Origin: Spirochaetes bacterium GWF1_49_6
GTDB taxonomy: Bacteria > Spirochaetota > Brevinematia > Brevinematales > GWF1-51-8
Direction: 5' to 3'
NCBI GenBank assembly: GCA_001829395.1
Contig: MIBD01000060.1
Coordinates: 4,837-10,454, forward strand
Length of the DNA: 5,618 bases
Of this stretch, positions 1-4,892 are shown piece after piece (position 1 is the stretch's first letter; every line of letters starts with the position of its first letter). The notes below the pieces were generated by a model, which was not told where the DNA came from, ran no database searches, and saw nothing but the letters and a program-made list of their open reading frames with translations. Position numbers and translations under genes: made by a program.

Positions 1-1536
1 GCGTTCTGGGACGGGATGTCCAAGGTCGCGCAGGATCCCACCGAGGTCGCGGCGCGCTACGAACTGATCGAACGCACCAAGGCGCTGACCGACACCGTGA
101 ACCATGTGTATAACTCGCTGGCTACCGTCCAGAACCAGGCGAACATGCTCGCGATCGATAAGATCACCGAGGTCAACTCGATGGCGGACGAGATCGCGAA
201 GCTGAACGTACAAATCGTCAAATCCGAGGCGCTCGGGGATTTCCCGAACGACCTTTACGATAAACGCGATCTCCTGATCGACAAGCTCTCGAAAATAGTC
301 GAAATTAAGGTCGAGCGCAAGAACAATAAAGAAGTCATTATCTACCTCGGCTCCGAGAACCTCGTGCAGGGGCCGTTGGTCAATCATATAGTCGGCGTGG
401 CGAACCCCGATAACAAGGGCTATATCGACGTGAAGTGGGGCGACGGACGTATGGTAAAGCTCGGAGAAGGGTATCTCGGCGGACTGATCTCCGCGCGCGA
501 CGAAGACCTGCAGGGCGCTATGAACAACCTCAACTCGCTCGCGGTCAATATCACCGAATCGTTCAACGAGGTGCATAAGGACGGTTACGGCCTCAACAAG
601 GCGACCGGAGTCAATTATTTCAAGGAGATACCGCTATCCCCTTACGCCAACGGCGACTACGATTTTACTAACGACGGGATTGTCGACGGTACCGCGATAT
701 TCAAAGTGAGCGGCACTCAGGCGCTCGATAAAAATACCCTCGCGGGTGTCGGCGGCTCGCTGAACTTCGGCCCCGCTAAAAAGGGCGGCCCGGATATCGT
801 GATCGACTATCAGGCGACCGATACCATCCAGAAGGTCATGGATAAAATCAACCAGTCGCAGGCGGGAGTATCCGCCTACCTGAATCCCAAGGGGCAATTG
901 AGCTTCAAGGCGCGTTTCCCCGAGGATAAAAATTTCCCGGAGTTCGCTATCCGTCATATCGAGGACAGTGGAAATCTTCTGTCCGGGGTCGCGGGGCTGC
1001 TCGCGGGTTCCGGGGCGCAGAACTCGTTCGACTATAAGAATGTTAACGATATCACCAAGTTCATATCGCCCGAGTATAATATATCGTTCACCCCGCAGGA
1101 GAACGCCGCGGGATGGATGAAGCTCGACGACCGGATACTCGCCGACCCGCAGACTATCGCCGCATCCAAGGGTATCGATACTACCGGCGACGGTAAGCCG
1201 AATATTATGAACGGTCTCGCGGATAACCGGAACATGATCGCGATGATGGACCTGCGGTTCTCGAAAACGATGGTAGAGACCCAGTCCACGTTCGGGGACT
1301 TTTTCCAGACGATCGTCGGCGACTTCGGGACACGTTCCGAAACCGCGCAGGTAAACTTCAGTAAAAACGACAGTGTGGTGCAGAACCTCCAGACGCTCAA
1401 GGATAAGACGAGCGGCGTCAACGTAGACGAGGAAATGACTAAAATGATAACTTACCAGCACGGGTATAACGCGTCGGCGAAACTCGTGTCGGTATTCGAC
1501 CGGATGCTGGAAACATTGATGAGAATGGGCGCGTAA
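1..1536 (+). CDS. flgK: Flagellar hook-associated protein FlgK (HAP1), 5' end missing
   Basis: FlgK forms the first junction layer between flagellar hook and filament. The frame is open from base 1 and the first residues (AFWDGM, then SKVAQDPTEVAAR) match the interior of FlgK near residue 100 of typical homologues, so about 100 N-terminal residues lie upstream; the ATG at 16 is internal. Of the 511 residues seen, the helical stretch ends in NDLYDKRDLL at about 83-92, a conserved FlgK motif, and is followed by GYLGGLISARDEDLQ near 157-171. Residues about 200-400 are the variable surface domains. They contain an IN-motif-like segment (about 265-303) and two DxTxDG loops (221-232 and 393-404). 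The C-terminal core has SGVNVDEEM at 471-479 and YNASAKL from 489, typical of FlgK, and stops at TAA 1534-1536. flgL follows 21 bases later, as in most flagellar operons. Identification is firm; the spirochaete-like character of the sequence is an impression from memory. Confidence 0.95.
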   Translation, partial: AFWDGMSKVAQDPTEVAARYELIERTKALTDTVNHVYNSLATVQNQANMLAIDKITEVNSMADEIAKLNVQIVKSEALGDFPNDLYDKRDLLIDKLSKIVEIKVERKNNKEVIIYLGSENLVQGPLVNHIVGVANPDNKGYIDVKWGDGRMVKLGEGYLGGLISARDEDLQGAMNNLNSLAVNITESFNEVHKDGYGLNKATGVNYFKEIPLSPYANGDYDFTNDGIVDGTAIFKVSGTQALDKNTLAGVGGSLNFGPAKKGGPDIVIDYQATDTIQKVMDKINQSQAGVSAYLNPKGQLSFKARFPEDKNFPEFAIRHIEDSGNLLSGVAGLLAGSGAQNSFDYKNVNDITKFISPEYNISFTPQENAAGWMKLDDRILADPQTIAASKGIDTTGDGKPNIMNGLADNRNMIAMMDLRFSKTMVETQSTFGDFFQTIVGDFGTRSETAQVNFSKNDSVVQNLQTLKDKTSGVNVDEEMTKMITYQHGYNASAKLVSVFDRMLETLMRMGA

Positions 1537-1557
1537 GCGCGACTCAAGGAGGAGATT

Positions 1558-2808
1558 ATGTCAGCAGGGATTTCGCAAATATCGATGGCTAACCAGTTCA
1601 CGTTTAACGCCATGAACCGCGAGGCGGAACTGGAAAAGGTGCAGAACCAGTTGACGAGCGGGGTGAAGATCAATCTTCCCAGCGACGACCCCACGGGGAC
1701 GGTCAACTTCATGGACTACGACAGCCGTCTGAAAGAAATAGATACCTACGGGAAACTGATACAGAACGCTACAGCGAAGCTGGACTATGTGGACGGCAAG
1801 CTCGGGAGCGCGACCGATATACTCCAGCGTATCCGCGAACTCGCGGTGCAGATGGCGAACGGTATCTACTCCGAAGAGGAACGGCTGAATACCGCGATGG
1901 AAGTCGACCAGCTGATTCGCGAACTTGTGTCGATCGGGAATTCGACCTATAAGGGCGACCCCATGTTCGGCGGGACGTTCGTCGGCGATGCGCCGTTCAA
2001 ACAGTACACGATTACCGACCCTAAGAGCGGCGACCAGTTCGTCAGCGACGTCAAATATATCGGGAATAACCAGAGCCAGGTGATGCAGATCGAGCAGAAC
2101 GAGAATGTGAATGTCAACCAGCCGGGCAACCAGTTGTTCTGGGCGTATAACTCCCTCATTATCCCGACGTTGCCGTCGACAGGGTACACCGCCCCCAATG
2201 ATTCGAAGATCATTGTAGACGGGATGGAGATCGCGATCAGCCAGGGGGATTCCCTCGACGTCATATCGAAGAAGATTAACGAATCCGGCGCCGCGGTCAA
2301 AGCGGGGGTATTTACCCAGAACGGCGCGAGCTATTTTACATTGGAATCGACGACCCCGCACCAGTTGACGCTGATGGACACAAACGGGGGATCGGTACTC
2401 CAGAACCTCGGCATCATCGACCCCGGTTCGCAGCCCCCGAATAACCTTTCGCCCTCCGCGAAAATGTACTCCGGGAGTATTTTCGACGTGCTCGTGGATT
2501 TCCGCGAGGCACTGATCAAGAACGACCAATTCGCTATCGGCGGGAAGGTGCTCGGCGGGATAGATATGGCGATGGACAATATACTGAAATACCGCGCGAG
2601 CATGGGCGCTGTCGAGATGCGGATGCAGACCGTGCAGGAAAGGTTGGCAAACGAGCAGGTCTATATCGCCGATATCAGCCAGAAGACGATAGGCACCGAT
2701 CTGTCGCAGGCGATGATGGAAATGAAGATGCTCGAGTTCTCGCACAACGTCGCGCTGAATGTCGGGGCGCGTTTGATGCCGAAGACCTTACTCGATTTCC
2801 TGAGATAA
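1558..2808 (+). CDS. flgL: Flagellar hook-associated protein FlgL (HAP3)
   Basis: FlgL is the second hook-filament junction protein, exported through the flagellar type III apparatus. The 416-residue product starts at ATG 1558, preceded by AAGGAGGAG at 1546-1554. Its N-terminus is of the flagellin-family D0/D1 type: an MSAGISQISM start, a heptad-rich helix, then QNQLTSGVKINLPSDDP at about 36-52 and a second helix with LQRIRELAVQMANG. The motif GDPMFGGT near 139-146 is typical of FlgL. Residues about 217-285 form a flagellin IN-type module (IIVDGMEIAISQGDSLDVIS and onward). The C-terminal D0/D1 helix contains ISQKTIGTDLSQAMMEM and ends ALNVGARLMPKTLLDFLR. It is longer than the enterobacterial protein (about 317 residues) because of the central insertion. 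The gene is coupled to flgK by a 21-base gap and is presumably co-transcribed with it. Confidence 0.95.
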   Translation: MSAGISQISMANQFTFNAMNREAELEKVQNQLTSGVKINLPSDDPTGTVNFMDYDSRLKEIDTYGKLIQNATAKLDYVDGKLGSATDILQRIRELAVQMANGIYSEEERLNTAMEVDQLIRELVSIGNSTYKGDPMFGGTFVGDAPFKQYTITDPKSGDQFVSDVKYIGNNQSQVMQIEQNENVNVNQPGNQLFWAYNSLIIPTLPSTGYTAPNDSKIIVDGMEIAISQGDSLDVISKKINESGAAVKAGVFTQNGASYFTLESTTPHQLTLMDTNGGSVLQNLGIIDPGSQPPNNLSPSAKMYSGSIFDVLVDFREALIKNDQFAIGGKVLGGIDMAMDNILKYRASMGAVEMRMQTVQERLANEQVYIADISQKTIGTDLSQAMMEMKMLEFSHNVALNVGARLMPKTLLDFLR

Positions 2809-2874
2809 ATGAGATAAAAAAGCTGTGAGACAGTCCTGTAATAAATAGTTGAAATGAGCTTTTGAAACTCTATA

Positions 2875-2984
2875 ACTTCGCGATATTGTAGCTTAAAGCC
2901 GGGTTGAGGCAGTCCGCAGTATAAAACTGAATCGATTGCTTCGGCAATGCCTCGCAATGACAATTTGACTTTATTATCGCGAGT
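2875..2984. repeat. Possible MITE-like unit bounded by imperfect inverted repeats
   Basis: ACTTCGCGATA at 2875-2885 is the inverse of TATCGCGAGT at 2975-2984, except for one extra T. The two arms bracket about 89 bases that include the interspersed palindrome at 2934-2962. An 8-base perfect core over this distance could arise by chance, and I see no target-site duplication beside the arms, so the boundaries of any mobile unit are uncertain. Confidence 0.3.
2934..2962 (-). repeat. Interspersed palindromic repeat of the GTCATTGCGAGG...GAAGCAATC type
   Basis: Read on the minus strand the segment is TTGTCATTGCGAGG, then CATTGCC, then GAAGCAATC. I recognise the ends as those of a short palindrome dispersed in many bacterial genomes, whose usual form is GTCATTGCGAGGAGCGAAGC...GAAGCAATC. 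The copy folds as ATTGC (2935-2939) with GCAAT (2954-2958) around an inner GGC-aat-GCC stem (2943-2951). The usual AGCGAAGC centre is replaced by CATTGCC, so this is a variant or diverged copy. The recognition comes from memory; no other copy lies in the window. Confidence 0.7.
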
Positions 2985-3014
2985 TTACCGGAGAGTGAAT
3001 TATCAGGATTAGCC

Positions 3015-3027
3015 CGCACGCAGTGCG
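3015..3027. repeat. Short perfect hairpin CGCAC-GCA-GTGCG
   Basis: A five-base-pair perfect inverted repeat with a three-base loop sits about 60 bases before the fliW start. No T-tract follows, so it is not a normal terminator. It could be a repeat remnant or an mRNA leader structure. The minus-strand reading VFYALRAG across it resembles junk-frame strings I have seen in dispersed repeats, which weakly favours a repeat. Confidence 0.4.
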
Positions 3028-3035
3028 TAGAAAAC

Positions 3036-3064
3036 TTGCTAAAAATAGGGATTAATAATAAAGT
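3036..3064 (+). promoter_or_regulatory. Weak candidate sigma-70 promoter for fliW-csrA
   Basis: TTGCTA (3036-3041) and TAAAGT (3059-3064) are separated by 17 bases, each matching the consensus at 4 of 6 positions, in an AT-rich stretch just ahead of the fliW ribosome binding site. A TATAGA at 3064-3069 overlaps the -10 region but is badly spaced. It is plausible because the long gap after flgL suggests a separate start of transcription, but the match is weak. Confidence 0.25.
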
Positions 3065-3080
3065 ATAGAGTGTCATATTT

Positions 3081-3085
3081 GGAGG
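3081..3085 (+). promoter_or_regulatory. Ribosome binding site fixing the TTG start of fliW
   Basis: GGAGG lies five bases before TTG 3091. The in-frame GTG at 3070 is upstream of this site and has no Shine-Dalgarno of its own, so TTG 3091 is preferred. The next GGA (3094-3096) falls just inside the gene, so two GGA-containing sites flank the start codon. Confidence 0.8.
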
Positions 3086-3090
3086 AGAGT

Positions 3091-3573
3091 TTGGAGAAGA
3101 TTGTAACGAAGGCTTATGGCGAAATCGAAGTTCCCGAGAATAGCGCAATCGACTTCGTCGGACCTATTTTGGGATTTGAGGATTATCATAACTATTATCT
3201 TCTCGAGATCCAGGATCTTCCCGGATTTTTTTGGCTCCAGAGTAAGGAAGAGACGAATGTCGCTTTCATAGTCATCAATCCCAGGATGTTCATGTCCGGC
3301 TACGAGCTGAAGATCGACGAATCGGATATGAAGCAGCTCCAGATTACCGACGGGGATGAGGTACTCGATTACGTGATCGTGAATATACCCGAAGACCCCG
3401 CGAAGATGACGATGAATTTACTCGGCCCGCTGGTTATCAACGCTACCAAGCATTACGGTATCCAGGGCATATCGAACATTAACGATTACGGTACGAAAGC
3501 CCTCGTGTTCCAAGTCAAAGAAACCGAGGAAACATCGGATGATAAAGTGTCGCTGAACGGGAGCAAGGCATAG
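3091..3573 (+). CDS. fliW: Flagellar assembly factor FliW
   Basis: FliW is a small cytoplasmic protein that binds CsrA and relieves its repression of flagellin translation; free flagellin competes for FliW (known from Bacillus subtilis). The 160-residue product begins at TTG 3091, giving MEKIVTKAYGEIEVPE, the normal FliW N-terminus; a GTG at 3070 would add seven residues and place the ribosome site inside the gene. Family motifs visible are GPILGFEDY (24-32), WLQSKEE from 48, FIVINPRMF, and NLLGPLVIN at 109-117. The C-terminal 20 or so residues are acidic and polar and probably disordered. csrA follows 34 bases downstream, the usual FliW-CsrA pairing. The weak start codon with a strong ribosome site may hold expression low, which is an inference. 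Confidence 0.95.
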   Translation: MEKIVTKAYGEIEVPENSAIDFVGPILGFEDYHNYYLLEIQDLPGFFWLQSKEETNVAFIVINPRMFMSGYELKIDESDMKQLQITDGDEVLDYVIVNIPEDPAKMTMNLLGPLVINATKHYGIQGISNINDYGTKALVFQVKETEETSDDKVSLNGSKA

Positions 3574-3593
3574 TTCCGTTTAAAGATTGGGGT

Positions 3594-3599
3594 GGGAGG
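3594..3599 (+). promoter_or_regulatory. Ribosome binding site fixing the TTG start of csrA
   Basis: GGGAGG sits eight bases before TTG 3608, which yields the canonical CsrA N-terminus MLVLSRK. An earlier in-frame TTG at 3587 would add seven residues (GWEETSL) encoded by the ribosome site itself. A GGA within this site is also what CsrA family proteins bind, so autoregulation is possible. Confidence 0.8.
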
Positions 3600-3607
3600 A
3601 AACGTCA

Positions 3608-3841
3608 TTGCTGGTTTTATCCCGAAAGGAAAACGAGTCGATTATTATCAATGACGACATAGTCATAAAAATAGTGAGCCTGAAACCCGATCAGGTAAAG
3701 CTTGGCATTGTTGCGCCTAAGGAAGTCAAAATCTACCGGATGGAGATTTATGACGAAATCCAGAAGGAAAACCAGGCCGCCGCTCTTACCGCGTCGAAAG
3801 TGGACGCGTTGAAAGATGTAATGAAGAAGAAAACTGAGTAG
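3608..3841 (+). CDS. csrA: Carbon storage regulator / translational repressor CsrA
   Basis: CsrA is a dimeric protein that binds GGA motifs in mRNA leaders, blocking ribosome access; in FliW-containing bacteria its main known target is flagellin mRNA. The 77-residue product MLVLSRKENESIIIND aligns without gaps to CsrA. The RNA-binding residues Leu4, Arg6 and Arg44 are present, as is GIVAPKEVKIYR at 33-44. Asn55 is kept; from memory, this residue in Bacillus CsrA matters for FliW binding. Differences from the common form include Asn9 for Gly, Tyr43 for His and Met45 for Glu. The C-terminal extension after residue 55 is rich in Lys and Ala and makes the protein longer than the 61-residue E. coli form, as in other FliW-linked CsrA proteins. 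Start is TTG 3608. The next gene begins 15 bases after the stop. Confidence 0.95.
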   Translation: MLVLSRKENESIIINDDIVIKIVSLKPDQVKLGIVAPKEVKIYRMEIYDEIQKENQAAALTASKVDALKDVMKKKTE

Positions 3842-3856
3842 CGATAGGAGGGACAC

Positions 3857-4078
3857 ATGGTTGCCAAGGAAAAGCTCGACATGCTGCCCTATTACAATAA
3901 GGCACTCGAACTGTACAAGCAGAGACAATTTAATGAGGCCAAGGCGTATTTTAAGAAATGCCTTGAGTTTGTTCCGAACGACGGTCCCGCGCAGCTTTAT
4001 ATGGATCGCTGCGATATTTTTATGAAGACACCGCCCCCGGAAAACTGGGACGGCGTATTCGTGATGACTACAAAATAA
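3857..4078 (+). CDS. Small single-TPR protein resembling the C-terminal tail of spirochaetal adenylate cyclases
   Basis: This 73-residue protein starts at ATG 3857 with AGGAGGG at 3846-3852. Residues about 12-40 form one tetratricopeptide repeat, with L17, Y20, F25, A28, F32, L36 and P40 in the expected positions. A second partial helix pair follows (about 44-56), then the conserved-looking tail PPPENWDGVFVMTTK (59-73). To my recollection the arrangement TPR, Cys-x-x-phi, PPP-x-x-WDGV, MT-x-K is found at the very C-terminus of class III adenylate/guanylate cyclases in spirochaetes, where it follows the catalytic domain. Here it is encoded alone, with no cyclase domain. It probably acts by protein-protein contact in the cytoplasm; there is no signal peptide or membrane segment. 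Position between csrA and a bactofilin suggests co-expression with both. The function is unknown. Confidence 0.75.
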   Translation: MVAKEKLDMLPYYNKALELYKQRQFNEAKAYFKKCLEFVPNDGPAQLYMDRCDIFMKTPPPENWDGVFVMTTK

Positions 4079-4102
4079 CCAAACGATATTTGGAGGATTT
4101 GC

Positions 4103-4462
4103 ATGGCTCAGACGATTGATCCTTACCGCGATTTCCTGACTAAGACAACGTTAAGCGGTAACACATTTTTTGACGGTACGATGAAATTTAAAGAATCGCT
4201 TCGTATAGACGGAAAGTATCACGGAACGGTGGACGCGAAGGGTCTGCTGGTAATCGGGCCCGACAGTAAGCTGGAAGGCGATATTTACTGCGACGAGGTG
4301 ATTATCGGCGGGGAGATTCGCGGGAATATTACCGCGAGGAAGCGTCTCGAACTGCTGACTACCGCGAAACTGTACGGGGATATCAAAACCCCCAAACTGA
4401 AAATCGCCGATGGGGTTGTCTTCGAGGGAAACTGCGAGATGACTACCGCGAAAGCGGAATAA
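4103..4462 (+). CDS. Bactofilin (polymer-forming cytoskeletal protein)
   Basis: Bactofilins self-assemble without nucleotides into filaments of right-handed beta-helix subunits at the inner membrane and guide local cell-wall synthesis and cell shape. The 119-residue protein starts at ATG 4103 with GGAGG at 4092-4096. The whole DUF583-type core is visible: LRIDGKYHGTVDAKGLLVIG, then LEGDIYCDEVIIGGEIRGNI, RKRLELL, LYGDIKTPKL and GVVFEGNCEM near the C-terminus. The repeating hydrophobic-Gly pattern every 16-18 residues is the beta-helix rung repeat. The N-terminal tail of about 15 residues (AQTIDPYRDFLTK) and a short C-terminal tail are the usual non-helical ends. No M23 peptidase partner is in the window. 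From memory, a bactofilin affects helical pitch in Leptospira, so a shape role is reasonable but inferred. Confidence 0.95.
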   Translation: MAQTIDPYRDFLTKTTLSGNTFFDGTMKFKESLRIDGKYHGTVDAKGLLVIGPDSKLEGDIYCDEVIIGGEIRGNITARKRLELLTTAKLYGDIKTPKLKIADGVVFEGNCEMTTAKAE

Positions 4463-4467
4463 TTTTT
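4446..4467 (+). terminator. Weak terminator-like hairpin at the end of the bactofilin gene
   Basis: CCGC-GAAA-GCGG (4446-4457), a four-base-pair GC stem closed by a GNRA-type loop, is followed by AATAATTTTT ending in five T residues. It overlaps the last codons of the gene. The stem is short for an efficient intrinsic terminator, but the place fits, because a clear promoter follows at once. Confidence 0.4.
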
Positions 4468-4492
4468 CCGTCTAATAATTTCCGGCTCAAGA

Positions 4493-4521
4493 TTGACAAA
4501 TTTCTTGATTTCTTTTATTAT
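4493..4521 (+). promoter_or_regulatory. Sigma-70-type promoter for the STAS-membrane protein-dxr unit
   Basis: TTGACA at 4493-4498 is a perfect -35 box and TATTAT at 4516-4521 matches the -10 consensus at 5 of 6 positions, with an ideal 17-base spacer of AT-rich sequence. Transcription would start near 4528-4530, leaving a leader of roughly 27-29 bases before ATG 4557. It is the only strong housekeeping promoter I see in the window, and it separates the downstream genes from the flagellar cluster. Confidence 0.75.
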
Positions 4522-4546
4522 ATTAGGAATGTAAATGTATCTTTAT

Positions 4547-4551
4547 GGAGG
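4547..4551 (+). promoter_or_regulatory. Ribosome binding site fixing the start of the STAS gene
   Basis: GGAGG at 4547-4551 is five bases before ATG 4557. The earlier in-frame ATG at 4545 overlaps this site and has no good Shine-Dalgarno upstream, so 4557 is the better start. Confidence 0.8.
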
Positions 4552-4556
4552 ATGGT

Positions 4557-4892
4557 ATGATTGATGCCGAAAAAAGGGGTGACATCATTATCTTGCGCGT
4601 TTCCGGCCGCCTTGAAATAAATCAAGCTCTTGAATTGGAAGAAGTAATAAATACACATATAAACAATGGAAGTAAGTTATTTATATTCGACCTCGGCGAT
4701 GTGCATTATCTCAGCAGCAGCGGAATCCGTGTCTTTATCGCCACCTTACGCCAGTTGAAGGATATTAACGGACGCCTGATACTCAGCAATCTCAGCCAGA
4801 ATGTCGTAAAAACCCTAAAGATCGTCGAATTGGACGGTCTTTTCGAGATAATCAATAGTGTGGACGACGCCGCGAAAGTTATGACGAACTGA
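4557..4892 (+). CDS. STAS-domain protein, anti-sigma factor antagonist (SpoIIAA/RsbV family)
   Basis: Proteins of this family bind an anti-sigma factor or similar kinase in a partner-switching module and are turned off by phosphorylation on a conserved Ser. The 111-residue product is a single STAS domain. The N-terminal strands are IIILRVSGRLEINQA (10-24), a helix follows (LELEEVINTHI), then strand KLFIFDLGDVHYL (40-52) leads to SSSGIRV (53-59). Ser54 aligns with the phosphorylated Ser58 of Bacillus SpoIIAA; the Asp that precedes it there is Ser53 here, a common variant. The last helix and strand are present, so the domain is complete. No anti-sigma kinase, PP2C phosphatase or sigma factor gene is in the window, so the partner is unknown. 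It is transcribed from the promoter at 4493-4521 and its TGA overlaps the next start by one base (TGATG), implying translational coupling. Confidence 0.9.
   Translation: MIDAEKRGDIIILRVSGRLEINQALELEEVINTHINNGSKLFIFDLGDVHYLSSSGIRVFIATLRQLKDINGRLILSNLSQNVVKTLKIVELDGLFEIINSVDDAAKVMTN

Larger units (their letters stand above)
2809..3090. other. Non-coding, repeat-bearing gap between flgL and fliW
   Basis: This stretch of about 280 bases holds no credible gene. It is visibly richer in A/T than the flanking flagellar genes. It contains several short palindromes: CTGT-gag-ACAG-tc-CTGT (2823-2839, arms that can pair in alternative ways), AAAAGCT/AGCTTTT (2818-2824 with 2857-2863), TCGCGATA/TATCGCGA (2878-2885 with 2975-2982), the interspersed element at 2934-2962, and CGCAC-GCA-GTGCG (3015-3027). 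Short minus-strand frames crossing it read CHCEALPKQS or SLRGIAEAID. These are recognisable translations of a common interspersed repeat rather than proteins. No strong T-tract terminator is visible after flgL. The fliW Shine-Dalgarno site lies at its right end. Confidence 0.75.

Noticed and set aside
634..1461. Long minus-strand open frame opposite flgK (275 codons)
   Set aside because: It lies wholly antisense to a firmly identified FlgK, has low-complexity Arg/Leu/Val-rich composition and no recognisable motif; it reflects the GC-rich codon use of the real gene.
1561..2745. Long minus-strand open frame opposite flgL (394 codons)
   Set aside because: Antisense shadow of FlgL, rich in His, Arg and Val, with no family resemblance.
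2922..2948. Flagellar sigma-28 promoter (TAAAACTG ... TCGGCAAT) ahead of fliW
   Set aside because: The -35 half looks fair but the -10 half matches GCCGATAA poorly and lies within the dispersed repeat.
2965..2970. TTGACT as a -35 box upstream of fliW
   Set aside because: No -10-like hexamer occurs 16-19 bases downstream; that region reads CCGGAGAG.
2809..3090. tRNA, small RNA gene or CRISPR in the gap
   Set aside because: No cloverleaf or TΨC-like signature and no regularly spaced direct repeats; only short unrelated palindromes.
2661..3148. Minus-strand open frames of 92-100 codons across the flgL-fliW gap
   Set aside because: They overlap both genes, and their recognisable parts (SLRGIAEAID, CHCEALPKQS) are known frame readings of the interspersed palindrome, not protein domains.
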